DNA of 64,000 nt from Natronococcus amylolyticus DSM 10524 (GTDB lineage: Archaea; Halobacteriota; Halobacteria; Halobacteriales; Natrialbaceae), in the NCBI RefSeq assembly GCF_000337675.1, contig NZ_AOIB01000016.1, positions 75,057 through 139,056 of the forward strand, given 5' to 3'. Below the pieces are notes generated by a model, which had not been told where the DNA came from, did not search any database, and was given only the letters and a program-made list of their open reading frames with translations. Shown piece after piece: positions 38,052 through 47,040 of this stretch; within the stretch, counting starts at the first letter, position 1; every line of letters starts with the position of its first letter. A program made the position numbers and the translations under genes.

Positions 38052-38120
38052 ATGATCAAGGCTCTGTCCCAACTGTTGTCAATGCCCAGTGAGGGGCGGA
38101 CGGGTGGCGGCGACGGATGA
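38052..38120 (+). CDS. Possible 22-residue leader peptide of the EamA gene
   Basis: ATG 38052 opens a frame of 22 codons (MIKALSQLLSMPSEGR, then a Gly-rich end) whose stop TGA overlaps the start ATG of the transporter (ATGA at 38117-38120). A TATA-like element sits at the right distance. This layout fits translational coupling or a leader peptide, but the ORF is short enough to arise by chance. Confidence 0.35.
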   Translation: MIKALSQLLSMPSEGRTGGGDG

Positions 38121-39013
38121 CTGCCACGTCGCTCGAGGTGGTAGCGCTCGCGCTGGTGCCGGCGATCCTGTGGGGGCTCGCGCCGATTTTTGACAAGCGC
38201 GGGATGGCCAGCGGCGGCGGCTCGATCCAGGCGGCGCTGGTCGTCGTCGTCGTCCAGTTGCTGTGGTACTGGCTCGCGATCGCCGTTCTCTACGGGGAGT
38301 CGGCCTTCGCCGGACTGACCCTCGAGGTCCTGGCGGTCTTCGCCTTCGCGGGCGTGATCGGTACGGCGCTTGGCCGGATCGCGATCTTCGTCGGCGTCGA
38401 CAGGGTCGGTGCGAGTCTCAACAGCACGATTCTGAGCACGCGGCCGCTGTTCGCGACGCTGATCGCCCTCGCGGTTCTGGGCGAACCGCTGGGTCCGGTG
38501 ACGGGGGCCGGGATCGTGATCCTCGTCGCCGGGCTCTCGACGCTGACGGTCTCGAGAGGCGGCGACCTCGGCGGCTGGACGCCGCGGGATCTGCTGTGGC
38601 CGATCCTGGCCGCCGCGACGTTCGCCGTCGCCAACGTCGCCCGCCGGTACGGGATGCTCGAGACGCCGATCTCGGCGCTCGAGGCCGTCGCGATCAACGA
38701 GACGGCCGGACTCGTCGCGCTGGTCGCCTACGCGCTCGCCGTCGGCGGGCGCGACGTCCTCGAGCGTCCTCGCGCCTCCTACCGCTACTTCGCCGTCAGC
38801 GGACTGCTGACGACGGTCGCGATGCTCTCGTTGATGGCCGCGCTCGGCCTCGAGGCGGGACGGATCGCCGTCGTCGATCCGCTGGTCGCGACCGCGCCCT
38901 TCTTCACGCTCGTGTTCGCCGCCGTGTTGCTTCGGGACCTCGAGCGCGTGACGAAGGGTATCGTCGCGGGAGCAGTTCTGGTGGTCGTCGGCGCCGTCCT
39001 GATCACGATCTGA
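38117..39013 (+). CDS. EamA/DMT-family transporter
   Basis: A 298-residue transporter with ten predicted helices and two EamA repeats: VPAILWGLAPIFDKRGM at the start, NSTILSTRPLFATLIALAVL closing repeat 1 and VDPLVATAPFFTLVFAAVLL in repeat 2. Substrate unknown. It is the second EamA protein in the window, not closely similar to the one at 28.5 kb. serA follows after 83 bases on the same strand, so an amino-acid-related substrate is possible but not shown. Confidence 0.92.
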   Translation: MTATSLEVVALALVPAILWGLAPIFDKRGMASGGGSIQAALVVVVVQLLWYWLAIAVLYGESAFAGLTLEVLAVFAFAGVIGTALGRIAIFVGVDRVGASLNSTILSTRPLFATLIALAVLGEPLGPVTGAGIVILVAGLSTLTVSRGGDLGGWTPRDLLWPILAAATFAVANVARRYGMLETPISALEAVAINETAGLVALVAYALAVGGRDVLERPRASYRYFAVSGLLTTVAMLSLMAALGLEAGRIAVVDPLVATAPFFTLVFAAVLLRDLERVTKGIVAGAVLVVVGAVLITI

Positions 39014-39096
39014 GGCAGTTCTTGCGCCCGGTGACGGTTTTTGCCACCCGTGCCGACAACGGAAGGGTTTACCCGTTCCAAGGCGGTGTCTCGCGC

Positions 39097-40680
39097 ATGA
39101 AGGTGCTCGTTACGGACCCGATCGCGGACGCGGGTCTGGACGTTCTCAGAGACGCCGGCCACGAGGTCGAAACGGGGTATGAACTCGAGGGCGACGACCT
39201 GCTCGAGGCGGTGTCGGACGCCCACGGACTGATCGTTCGCTCCGGGACCGAGGTCGACGAGACGCTGTTCGAGGCCGCCGAGGAGCTCGTCATCGTCGGT
39301 CGGGCCGGAATCGGCGTCGACAACATCGACATCGAGGCCGCGACCGATCACGGCGTTATCGTCGCCAACGCGCCCGAGGGCAACGTCCGCGCGGCCGCCG
39401 AACACACCGTCGCGATGACGTTCGCGACCGCCCGCTCGGTCCCGCAGGCCCACATCCGCCTGAAGAACGGCGAGTGGGCCAAAAGTGACTACCTCGGCGC
39501 CGAACTCGACGGCAAGACCCTGGGCGTCGTCGGCCTGGGTCGGGTCGGCCAGGAGGTCGCCAAGAAACTCGACTCGCTGGGGATGGACATCGTCGCCTTC
39601 GACCCCTACATCTCGGAGGAGCGCGCCGACCGGCTAGGCGCCGAACTCGTCGACTTCGAGCCGTGTCTCGAGCGCGCGGACTTCCTGACGATCCACACGC
39701 CGCTGACGCCGGAGACCGAGGGAATGATCGGCGCCGAGGAACTCGACCTGCTCGAGGGTGGCTACCTCGTCAACGTCGGCCGTGGCGGGATCGTCCAGGA
39801 GGACGCCCTCGCCGCGAAGGTCGAGGACGGTACGCTCTCGGGTGCCGCACTCGACGTCTTCGCCGAGGAGCCCCTCGCCGAGGACTCCCCGCTGCTCGAA
39901 CACGACGACGTCATCGTCACGCCCCACCTCGGCGCGTCGACCGAAGCGGCCCAGGAGAACGTCGCCGTCTCGACGGCCGAACAGGTCGCCGCCGCGTTCC
40001 TCGACGAACCGGTGGCGAACGCCCTGAACGCCCCCTCGATCGACGAGAGCGCGTTCCCCCGCGTCAAACCCTACATCGACATCGCCGAGACCGCGGGCAA
40101 GGTCGCCGCCCAGCTGCTCGAGAGCCGCACCGAGCGCGTCGAGGTCTCCTACGAGGGGGAGATCGCCGACGAGGACCTGGAGTTCGTCACCGCCTCGGCG
40201 CTCAAGGGCGTCTTCGAACCGCTCGAGTGGCAGGTCAACGCGGTCAACGCTCCCCAGATCGCGAAGGACCGCGGCGTCGAGGTCACCGAGTCCAAGACCC
40301 GCCAGGCCGCCGACTTCCAGAGCCTGATCTCGGTGACCGTCGGCAACGGTGACGAGGAAATCTCCGTCGACGGGACGCTGTTCGCCGGCGAGGACCCCCG
40401 TATCGTCCGGATCGACGGCTACCGCGTCGACGCGATCCCCCACGGGAAGATGGTCGTTACCCGAAACACCGACGAGCCGGGCGTCATCGGCCTCATCGGC
40501 AGCGTGATGGGCAAGTACGACGTCAACATCGCGGGAATGTTCAACGCCCGCGAGACGATCGGCGGGGAGGCCCTGACGGTGTACAACGTCGACGGGCTCG
40601 TTCCCGAGGAGGCAAAGCAGGAACTCAACGAGGACGACCGGATCCTCGGCGTCGACTACATCGTACTGAACGGTCAGTAG
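39097..40680 (+). CDS. serA: D-3-phosphoglycerate dehydrogenase
   Basis: First step of serine synthesis from 3-phosphoglycerate, NAD-dependent. The 527 residues are the long type: substrate domain, Rossmann NAD domain with GVVGLGRVGQEVA, catalytic blocks VNVGRGGIVQEDAL and TPHLGASTEAA, then an intervening (ASB) domain and a C-terminal ACT domain (NTDEPGVIGLIGSVMG) that usually gives feedback by serine. ATG 39097 starts the standard MKVLVTDPIA; the frame open further upstream belongs to the preceding gene's shadow. Confidence 0.97.
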   Translation: MKVLVTDPIADAGLDVLRDAGHEVETGYELEGDDLLEAVSDAHGLIVRSGTEVDETLFEAAEELVIVGRAGIGVDNIDIEAATDHGVIVANAPEGNVRAAAEHTVAMTFATARSVPQAHIRLKNGEWAKSDYLGAELDGKTLGVVGLGRVGQEVAKKLDSLGMDIVAFDPYISEERADRLGAELVDFEPCLERADFLTIHTPLTPETEGMIGAEELDLLEGGYLVNVGRGGIVQEDALAAKVEDGTLSGAALDVFAEEPLAEDSPLLEHDDVIVTPHLGASTEAAQENVAVSTAEQVAAAFLDEPVANALNAPSIDESAFPRVKPYIDIAETAGKVAAQLLESRTERVEVSYEGEIADEDLEFVTASALKGVFEPLEWQVNAVNAPQIAKDRGVEVTESKTRQAADFQSLISVTVGNGDEEISVDGTLFAGEDPRIVRIDGYRVDAIPHGKMVVTRNTDEPGVIGLIGSVMGKYDVNIAGMFNARETIGGEALTVYNVDGLVPEEAKQELNEDDRILGVDYIVLNGQ

Positions 40681-40698
40681 CTCCGGTAGCCGCCACTC

Positions 40699-40706
40699 GT
40701 TTTTTC
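40699..40706 (+). terminator. T-run behind serA
   Basis: Six T residues 20 bases after the serA stop, between two convergent genes; a likely U-rich transcript end. Confidence 0.45.
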
Positions 40707-40715
40707 GAACTCGAG

Positions 40716-41327
40716 TCACTCACCTCGGTAGGTCGCCATCACGAACGGTACCGAACTTCCGAGCGGGTCGTCGACGGTTCGCTCCCAGTCGAGCTCGAAT
40801 CCGGCCCGCTCGAGGGCCTCGCGAGTCGAGCGTGGGCCGGGCGTACTGAAGAACATCGATCGGCCGCTTCCGAGCCAGTTCTCTCGAACGGTTTCGTACC
40901 GTCCCGAACTGCCAGTCATCAGGAGCCGTCCACCCGGTTGGAGCACGCGAGCGAGCTCCGCGTAGACGGCGGGATGCTCCGCCCGAGGAACGTGAAAGAC
41001 CGTGTGGTAGGCCGTGATCGCGTCGACGGCGTTCGCGGCGAGCGGCAGCGCCGTCAGCTCGCCCTGAATGAGTTGCGCTTCTGGGACGGCGTCGGCCGCC
41101 AGCTCGAGCTGCCGACGCGAGAGATCGAGCCCGATCCGGTCGACGCCCGCGAGGTTCGCCAGCGTCCGTCGACCGTCGCCACAGCCGACGTCGAGCACCG
41201 TCGCCTCCGGTGGTATCGACTCGAGTAGCTCGTCGATCAGCGCTGCGTCGTCGCCGTCGGCGCGACGACTCGCCGCGTACGGCTCGGCGAGTTCGTCCCA
41301 CGCCCGCCGGAGTTCGCGCCTGTCCAT
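40716..41327 (-). CDS. Class I SAM-dependent methyltransferase
   Basis: A 203-residue protein with the Rossmann SAM motif VLDVGCGDGRRTLANL, then RIGLDLSRRQLELA, and the late DAITAYHTVFHVPRAEHPAV block of small-molecule methyltransferases (UbiE/COQ5-like). The substrate is unknown. It stands alone between serA (convergent) and a cupin gene. Confidence 0.88.
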   Translation of the reverse strand: MDRRELRRAWDELAEPYAASRRADGDDAALIDELLESIPPEATVLDVGCGDGRRTLANLAGVDRIGLDLSRRQLELAADAVPEAQLIQGELTALPLAANAVDAITAYHTVFHVPRAEHPAVYAELARVLQPGGRLLMTGSSGRYETVRENWLGSGRSMFFSTPGPRSTREALERAGFELDWERTVDDPLGSSVPFVMATYRGE

Positions 41328-41409
41328 GCTCTGAGGAGGCGGCTCGCGAGCAAGGCGAGACGGCCAAACAGGTGAGGGTTCGACCGCCGAACGCGGCGGC
41401 TCGGGATCG

Positions 41410-41730
41410 TTACGGCGCGCCCACGAGTACGAACCGACTCTCGGCGTCGCCGTTGTGAATCTGGTGGGTCGCGTCCGGCGGAATCCGGATCGCGTCGCCC
41501 TCGCTCAGCTCGACCGATTCGTCCTCGACGGTGACCGTCGCCTCGCCCTCCAGGAGCAGGTACACCTCCTCCTGTCCCTCGTCGGCGTGGTCGTGTTCCA
41601 TCCCCTCCCAGCCGGGCTCGCACTCGAGGACGGTCACACCGACGTTCTCGCAGTTCAGTTCGTCCCGGAGGAAGTGCAGTCCGCTCTGATCGTCGACGTC
41701 GTGGTAGTTCGCGGTCGTGTACTCGGCCAT
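41410..41730 (-). CDS. Single-domain cupin protein
   Basis: A 106-residue cupin. The metal motif 1 is MEHDHADEGQEEVYLLLEG (two His and Glu) and motif 2 is PPDATHQIHNG with His. It could be a metal-dependent isomerase or dioxygenase or merely a binding protein; the sequence gives no substrate. ATG 41730 (MAEYTTANYHDV) is preferred over the open frame reaching back to 41874, which would overlap hisI. Confidence 0.85.
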   Translation of the reverse strand: MAEYTTANYHDVDDQSGLHFLRDELNCENVGVTVLECEPGWEGMEHDHADEGQEEVYLLLEGEATVTVEDESVELSEGDAIRIPPDATHQIHNGDAESRFVLVGAP

Positions 41731-41872
41731 CGCAAACCCACGACCACGGGACGAGTGATAAACGTTGGCCGCACCCGAACTCGTACGGTCGAGTCCCGAT
41801 TGCGGCGGTTGCCGTCCCGTCGGCCCGTCCGACTGCAAAAGATCTATCGCCGGCACGGCCCTCGAGTCGCGC

Positions 41873-42238
41873 ATGGACGAGATCGCGGTCGACTTCGGCG
41901 AGGACGGACTCGTTCCGGCCGTCGCACAGGACGCCGAGACCGGCGAGGTGTTGATGCTCGCCTACGTCTCCCCGGAGGCGCTCGAGCGAACCCGCGAGAC
42001 GGGGCGGGCTCACTACTACTCGCGCAGCCGGGACGAGCTCTGGGAGAAGGGCGCGACGAGCGGCCACACCCAGGACGTCACGGAGGTTCGGGTCGACTGC
42101 GACGCCGACACCCTGCTGTACCTGGTCGACCAGGCGGGCGGCGCCTGCCACACCGGCCACCGCTCGTGTTTCTACCGCACGATCGAGGGGGAGCACGTCG
42201 GCGAACGCGTCTTCGATCCGGAGGCCGTCTACGAGTAA
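41873..42238 (+). CDS. hisI: Phosphoribosyl-AMP cyclohydrolase
   Basis: Third step of histidine synthesis: opens the purine ring of phosphoribosyl-AMP. The 121 residues include [37 protein letters not shown], and the zinc/metal-site block [14 protein letters not shown] and [13 protein letters not shown]. The HisE function is separate, as is usual in archaea. The next gene starts one base after the stop, so hisI heads a short operon. Confidence 0.97.
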   Translation: MDEIAVDFGEDGLVPAVAQDAETGEVLMLAYVSPEALERTRETGRAHYYSRSRDELWEKGATSGHTQDVTEVRVDCDADTLLYLVDQAGGACHTGHRSCFYRTIEGEHVGERVFDPEAVYE

Positions 42239-42239
42239 G

Positions 42240-43397
42240 ATGAGCGAGCGCGTCTCCCGCTCGAGCGACGTCGAGACCGATCGAACGCCCCTCGAGCGAC
42301 TCGAGGCCGCCCGCGAGCGCTACGCGCAGGCGCGGACGGCGATCGACGACCGCGGCGGCGAGGCAGTCGTCGAGGCCGCCGAGGCCTACCGGGACGCGAC
42401 GGACCTGCTCGAGCGCTACGTCGACCGAGCGACGGGAACGGGCAGGGAGAACTTCAAGGCCTACGTCGAACTCGAGGGGAAGTTCGACTCGCTGGTCGAG
42501 GGGCTTCCCGAGGACCTGAAGGGCCGCGAGGCGTTCGAGAACGCGCTCGACGCCATCGACAAGCGCCGACTGAGCGAGTCCGATTTCGAACGAGCCCACG
42601 ACGCGCTCGAGCCCGCCGAGCAGTACGCCGAGTTGCTCGAGGAGCGCGACGCGGCCCGCGAGGCCGTCGCCGAGGCGCGCACGGACGCGAGCCGCCGTCG
42701 CCGCGAGATCGACGGCGAGATCGACGAACGCGAGCGCCTACTCGAGCTGGCCAACGCCGACCTGGGCGCGCCCGTCGAACGCCTGCGGGAGCCGATCGAG
42801 CGCTACGACGAGCTGATCCGGGAGCGGTTCCGGGAGTACCGCCTCGAGGCCTCGGCCCGCGAGGTCTTCGCGCTGCTCGAGCGCAGCCGGTGGTACCCGT
42901 TCGTCGCGTTCGAGCGACCGCCCGACGATCTGGAGCGGTTCGTCTTCGACCGACCCGCGGGTGAGTACACGATCCCCGAACTGCTCGAGTACGCGGAGTA
43001 CTCTCGCTCGAAGCTCTCCCACTACGTCGAGGACGCCGACGAGCTCAAGCGGGCGGTCGCGACCCAGCAGACCTACCTCGAGGGGATCGACGGCGAACCG
43101 CTGACCGTCGGCTGGCCGCCCGGTCCCGCAGGTCTCCTCGAGCGGCGAACCCGGGAGTTCCGGCCCTTTGTCGCCCGCGTCGCCGACGAGGAAACCGTCA
43201 CTGCGCTCCGGGAGGTGCGGGCGCTCGCCCGCGACGACGAGTACGACCGCCTTCAGACGGCGGCCCAGGCCGTCGAGCAGCTGACCCCCGACGAGCGCGA
43301 GCGACTGCGGGAGGGCCGGGTCACGGACGAACTCGAAGCCTTGCGGACCGAGCGGGAGCGACTCGAGGCCGCACTCGAGGTCGACGACTCGCTGTAG
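42240..43397 (+). CDS. Coiled-coil haloarchaeal protein, function unknown
   Basis: A 385-residue, highly charged, cytoplasmic protein. Two long coiled-coil parts (about 20-185 and 300-380) surround a mainly helical middle with ERSRWYPFVAFERPPDDLER and PELLEYAEYSRSKLSHYVED, the latter resembling a winged-helix-like stretch. It starts one base behind hisI and is probably translated with it. I recall similar haloarchaeal proteins as DUF7118 but have not been able to check this. No enzymatic motif is seen. Confidence 0.75.
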   Translation: MSERVSRSSDVETDRTPLERLEAARERYAQARTAIDDRGGEAVVEAAEAYRDATDLLERYVDRATGTGRENFKAYVELEGKFDSLVEGLPEDLKGREAFENALDAIDKRRLSESDFERAHDALEPAEQYAELLEERDAAREAVAEARTDASRRRREIDGEIDERERLLELANADLGAPVERLREPIERYDELIRERFREYRLEASAREVFALLERSRWYPFVAFERPPDDLERFVFDRPAGEYTIPELLEYAEYSRSKLSHYVEDADELKRAVATQQTYLEGIDGEPLTVGWPPGPAGLLERRTREFRPFVARVADEETVTALREVRALARDDEYDRLQTAAQAVEQLTPDERERLREGRVTDELEALRTERERLEAALEVDDSL

Positions 43398-43461
43398 GAC
43401 TCGTTCGACCGTTTTCCGCTCCGGGCCACGACTGAAGGAGCCGGCGGTCGTACCCCCCGTC

Positions 43462-43875
43462 ATGACCAGACAGCTGCTCGTCCCGGTGGATGACTCGGCG
43501 CCCGCGCGGGCGGCCCTCGAGTACGCCCTCGAACGGTTCCCCGACGACGAGCTCGTCGTCGTCCACGCTGTCGACGACCTCGAGGCGGGGTACGCCGGCG
43601 AGCCGTCGGCCGACGACGACGGAGCGACCGACCTCGACGTCTTCGAGGACGCTACGCGACTCGCCGAGGAGCGCGGACGGCGAGTCGAGACCCGCGTCCT
43701 CGAGGGGCAGGCCGCCGACGCGATCCTCGAGCACGCCGTCGAGACCGGCGCCGACGAGATCGTCATGGGCAGCGAGGGTCGATCGGGGGTCTCGCGGATG
43801 CTGCTCGGCAGCGTCGCCGAGAAGGTCGCCCGGCGGTCGCCGGTTCCGGTCACGATCGTCCCGTCCGACCGGTAA
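43462..43875 (+). CDS. Universal stress protein (UspA family)
   Basis: A 137-residue Usp domain. It begins RQLLVPVDDSAPARAALEYAL and ends with the ATP-binding-type pattern GSEGRSGVSRMLLGSVAEKV followed by SPVPVTIVPSD, so it belongs to the nucleotide-binding branch. Role in stress survival is a family generalisation. It lies 64 bases after the coiled-coil gene and 49 bases before an HPP gene on the same strand. Confidence 0.92.
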   Translation: MTRQLLVPVDDSAPARAALEYALERFPDDELVVVHAVDDLEAGYAGEPSADDDGATDLDVFEDATRLAEERGRRVETRVLEGQAADAILEHAVETGADEIVMGSEGRSGVSRMLLGSVAEKVARRSPVPVTIVPSDR

Positions 43876-43924
43876 GCGAACTGCAACCAGCGGGATTTTC
43901 ACGCCGACTCCCGGAGAATCGGGT

Positions 43925-44434
43925 ATGGACGATCGGACGGGGACGACGCTTCACACCGGCCTGCTCATCCTGACGACGGCCGGCGTCGCCTGGCTCTCGG
44001 GGCTACCGATGGTGTTTCCGAGCCTCGGCCCGTCCGCGTTCGTACTGGCGCTGTTCCAGGACAGCGATGCGACCTCGCCGCGGCGGGTGATCGGGGGCCA
44101 CGCGATCGGCGTCGTCGCCGGACTGATCGCCTACCACCTGCTGGCGGGCGGTGTCAGCATGACCTCGGCGACGGCACCGGGCTCGCTCGAGGGGCTTCAG
44201 CTCGCGGCCAGCGCCGTCGTCGCGACGATGCTGACCGTCGGCGGTATGCTCGCGACCGACACCCGCCATCCGCCCGCCTGCGCGACGACGCTGATCGTCT
44301 CGCTCGGCTTGCTCTCGACGCTGTGGGAGGGGACGCTGATGGTGCTCGCGGTCGTCTTGCTCGTCATCGTCCACCGGCTTCTGCTGGCGACCGAGCGCGT
44401 CGGCGCGCGCTACGGTGAGGAGCTTCGGCCGTAG
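43925..44434 (+). CDS. HPP-family membrane protein
   Basis: A 169-residue membrane protein of the HPP family, with about four to five helices. Characteristic are VFPSLGPSAFVLALF, ATDTRHPPACATTLIVSLG (the HPPA motif that names the family) and LVIVHRLLLATERV. In cyanobacteria and plants HPP proteins are linked to nitrite transport, but in archaea the role is not settled. It follows the UspA gene on the same strand and may share its transcript. Confidence 0.88.
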   Translation: MDDRTGTTLHTGLLILTTAGVAWLSGLPMVFPSLGPSAFVLALFQDSDATSPRRVIGGHAIGVVAGLIAYHLLAGGVSMTSATAPGSLEGLQLAASAVVATMLTVGGMLATDTRHPPACATTLIVSLGLLSTLWEGTLMVLAVVLLVIVHRLLLATERVGARYGEELRP

Positions 44435-44452
44435 CTCACACGACGGCACGTC

Positions 44453-45526
44453 TCAGTCGCCGGCGTCGCTCGTCTCGACCTCCTCTCGGGGAAGCTGTTG
44501 TTGGAGCACGAACGGGCCGAAGTCTGCCGCGGTCCGCCGCGCGATCGTCGCGATCCGGAGCACGTACGCCAGCAATACGGCGAACGGACTGAACAGCGCC
44601 GTGATCGTCGCGGCGACGACGACGACGTAGACGTAGGGGTGCAACTCGAGGGCCAGCAGGTTGCCGTACGAGAGGACGATGAAGGCACCCGCCAGCAGCG
44701 TCGGGAAGCCGACGTACAGCAGGATCTTCGAGAGATCCGCCAGCTCCTGTTGCATGTACACCGTCTTGAAGTACTGGCGGGCGACGTGGATGTCGCCCAG
44801 TAGCTCCTCGAGGCGCTCGAGCTGGTCGTCGGCGGCCGCCGAGAGGTCGAATCGGTGGTACTCGCGGATCTTTCTGACCTCCTGGAGCTGCCAGGGATCG
44901 TTGTAGTGGAGGATAACCGAAATCACCTCGAAGGTGCCGAACGTGCTCTCTCCGAGCGAGTCGATCGAGTCGTCGTCTCGAGGGGCCGTCATCGAGACGA
45001 ACTCCTCGACGTCCTCGCGTAGCTCCGTCTCCGCGTCCGAACAGACGTTTTGGAGGCCGAGGGTCGTTCGACGTTTGGCCTCGATCAGCGTCCGTAACAG
45101 CGCGGACGGCTCGGCGGGGCTCGGCCGAACGCCGGTGTGGGATTCGATCGACTTCCGGAAGTCGGCGGTCTCTTCGATCCGCTCGAAGAAGGCGCCGGTC
45201 GTCCCGAACTCCTCGGAGAGAATCAGCTGGTTGATCGCCAGCACGACGGTAATAAAGGGGAGCATCCCGCCGATCAGCGTCGAGGAGATCGCGACGACGT
45301 CGTCGGCCTCGGCGGGCGTGATCAGTGAACTTCGAATCAACGTCAGGGAGACGACGAACGTGGCGACGAGCATCAGTCCGGAGACGGCTCGGCGATCGCC
45401 GTGGAGGTAGAGCCAGTGGAGCCAGGCGTCGATCCGCGACTCCGCCCCGACGAGCGGATCGGGCTGGGACTGTGGCGTGTCGTCCTCGTCGGCGACCTCG
45501 TGGCGTTGTGTCGACTCTTCCCCCAT
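44453..45526 (-). CDS. Four-TM hypothetical membrane protein
   Basis: A 357-residue protein with an acidic N-terminal tail, two helices (about 47-68 and 84-104), a soluble middle of about 150 residues (EETADFRKSIESHTG, later DDQLERLEELLGDIHVARQY), and two closing helices (about 270-295 and 298-330). The architecture is reminiscent of bestrophin/DUF4239-type integral proteins but the sequence is not clearly assignable. Function unknown. It is convergent with the HPP gene. Confidence 0.7.
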   Translation of the reverse strand: MGEESTQRHEVADEDDTPQSQPDPLVGAESRIDAWLHWLYLHGDRRAVSGLMLVATFVVSLTLIRSSLITPAEADDVVAISSTLIGGMLPFITVVLAINQLILSEEFGTTGAFFERIEETADFRKSIESHTGVRPSPAEPSALLRTLIEAKRRTTLGLQNVCSDAETELREDVEEFVSMTAPRDDDSIDSLGESTFGTFEVISVILHYNDPWQLQEVRKIREYHRFDLSAAADDQLERLEELLGDIHVARQYFKTVYMQQELADLSKILLYVGFPTLLAGAFIVLSYGNLLALELHPYVYVVVVAATITALFSPFAVLLAYVLRIATIARRTAADFGPFVLQQQLPREEVETSDAGD

Positions 45527-45585
45527 CTGTTCGATCGATGTGGGTTCTCAAGGCCGAAAGAACTGCTGCCGGCAGCCGATCCGGT

Positions 45586-46950
45586 TCAGGCGTCGTTTTT
45601 CGCAGTCGAGAGGGCCTCGTACATCTCGTCGGCGAGTCCGTTCGCCCGGTCGCCGTCGCGGGCCTCGGCGTAGATCCGCACGAGGGGCTCGGTGCCGGAC
45701 GGTCGGGCCAGCACCCACGCGTCGCCGTGATCGAGTCGGTAGCCGTCGCGCGTGTTGAGTTCGGCGTCGGCCTCCTGGGCGTGGTTTGCCGCGGCGTCTA
45801 ACATCGCGTCGCGTTCGGCCGTCGACTCGTACTCGATGTTCCGCCGGACGTTGGCGTAGCCGCTGTAGGGGGCGACGATCTCGCTGACCCGCCGTTCGGC
45901 GACGAGTTCGAGGAACCGCGCGGCGGTGTAGGCGCCGTCGCGGGTGAGCCGGTAGTTCGGGAAGAAGATCCCGCCGTTGCCCTCGCCGGCGACGGGGACG
46001 TGCTTGTCTTTGGCCTCGAGTTCCCGGATCCTGGTGATGATATTCGTCGAGCCGATCGGGGTCAGCTCGAGTTCGGCACCGATCTCGTTGACGACGTCGA
46101 CCAGGCGCTGGGAGACGTTGACCGCCGAGACGGTGGTATCCTCGGGCCCGAGTTCGGCCGCCGCGAGCGCGGCCAGCGTGGCGTCGCCCTCGACGTACTC
46201 GCCGTTCTCGTCGAAGAAGATCGCGCGGTCGCCGTCGCCGTCGTGGGCGATTCCGATGTCGGCGTCGGTCGACCGGACGAGCCGGCCCAGATCGCCGAGG
46301 TTCGACAGCACCGGCTCCGGATCGCGACCGGGGAAGTGGCCGTCGGGCTGGCCGTTGACGGTGACGACCCGACAGCCCAGCCGACGGAAGAACTCCGGGC
46401 TGGTCAGCGAGCCCGCGCCGTGGCCGGGGTCGAGGGCGATCGTCAGGTTGGCGTCGGCGATCCGCTCGCGGTCGACCGCCTCGAGCAGCTCGTCGACGTA
46501 CTCGCGTCTGGCGCCCTCGACCTCGCGGACGCGACCGGTCTCGTCCCAGGAGGCGACCGTAAACGCCTCCGCGAGCAGCGTCTCCTCGATCGACTCGAGG
46601 TCGGAGACGGCGAGTTCGACGCCGTCGCGGTCGACGAGTTTGACGCCGTTGTACTGGGGCGGGTTGTGCGAGGCCGTGATAACCATGACCGGAACGCCTT
46701 CCCGTTCGGCGTACGCCTGCGCGCCCGGCGTCGGCATGATCCCGAGCCGATCGACGTCGGTCCCCGTACTTGCCAGCCCGCTCGCGGCGGCGTCGGCGAG
46801 CATCTGGCCGGTGTATCGCGTGTCGCGCGCGATCGCGATGCGGCCGACCCCCCAGGCGGTCCCCGCTGCCTTCGCGACGCGCAGGACGAACGCGGGCGTC
46901 AGCTCCTCGTTGGCGACGCCCCGCGTCCCGCTCGATCCGAATACTTGCAT
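45586..46950 (-). CDS. glmM: Phosphoglucosamine mutase-type phosphohexomutase
   Basis: A 454-residue alpha-D-phosphohexomutase that interconverts glucosamine-6-P and glucosamine-1-P (or the mannose/glucose equivalents), feeding UDP-GlcNAc and surface glycans. Motifs: TASHNPPQYNG (phosphorylated Ser94), AHDGDGDRAIF (metal loop), GEGNGG (sugar loop), and RPSGTEPLVRIYAEA (phosphate loop). The archaeal start MQVFGSSGTRG fixes ATG 46950; the longer open frame beyond is not used. Substrate preference between GlmM and PGM/PMM cannot be settled from sequence. Confidence 0.92.
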   Translation of the reverse strand: MQVFGSSGTRGVANEELTPAFVLRVAKAAGTAWGVGRIAIARDTRYTGQMLADAAASGLASTGTDVDRLGIMPTPGAQAYAEREGVPVMVITASHNPPQYNGVKLVDRDGVELAVSDLESIEETLLAEAFTVASWDETGRVREVEGARREYVDELLEAVDRERIADANLTIALDPGHGAGSLTSPEFFRRLGCRVVTVNGQPDGHFPGRDPEPVLSNLGDLGRLVRSTDADIGIAHDGDGDRAIFFDENGEYVEGDATLAALAAAELGPEDTTVSAVNVSQRLVDVVNEIGAELELTPIGSTNIITRIRELEAKDKHVPVAGEGNGGIFFPNYRLTRDGAYTAARFLELVAERRVSEIVAPYSGYANVRRNIEYESTAERDAMLDAAANHAQEADAELNTRDGYRLDHGDAWVLARPSGTEPLVRIYAEARDGDRANGLADEMYEALSTAKNDA

Positions 46951-47040
46951 CACGTAGTAGTCGGGTTGGCCCCCCCAAATGGGTTCCGAAGCCGACGGAC
47001 AGACGGAACGCTTTCGGTCCGCCATCTCGATCCTCGAAAC

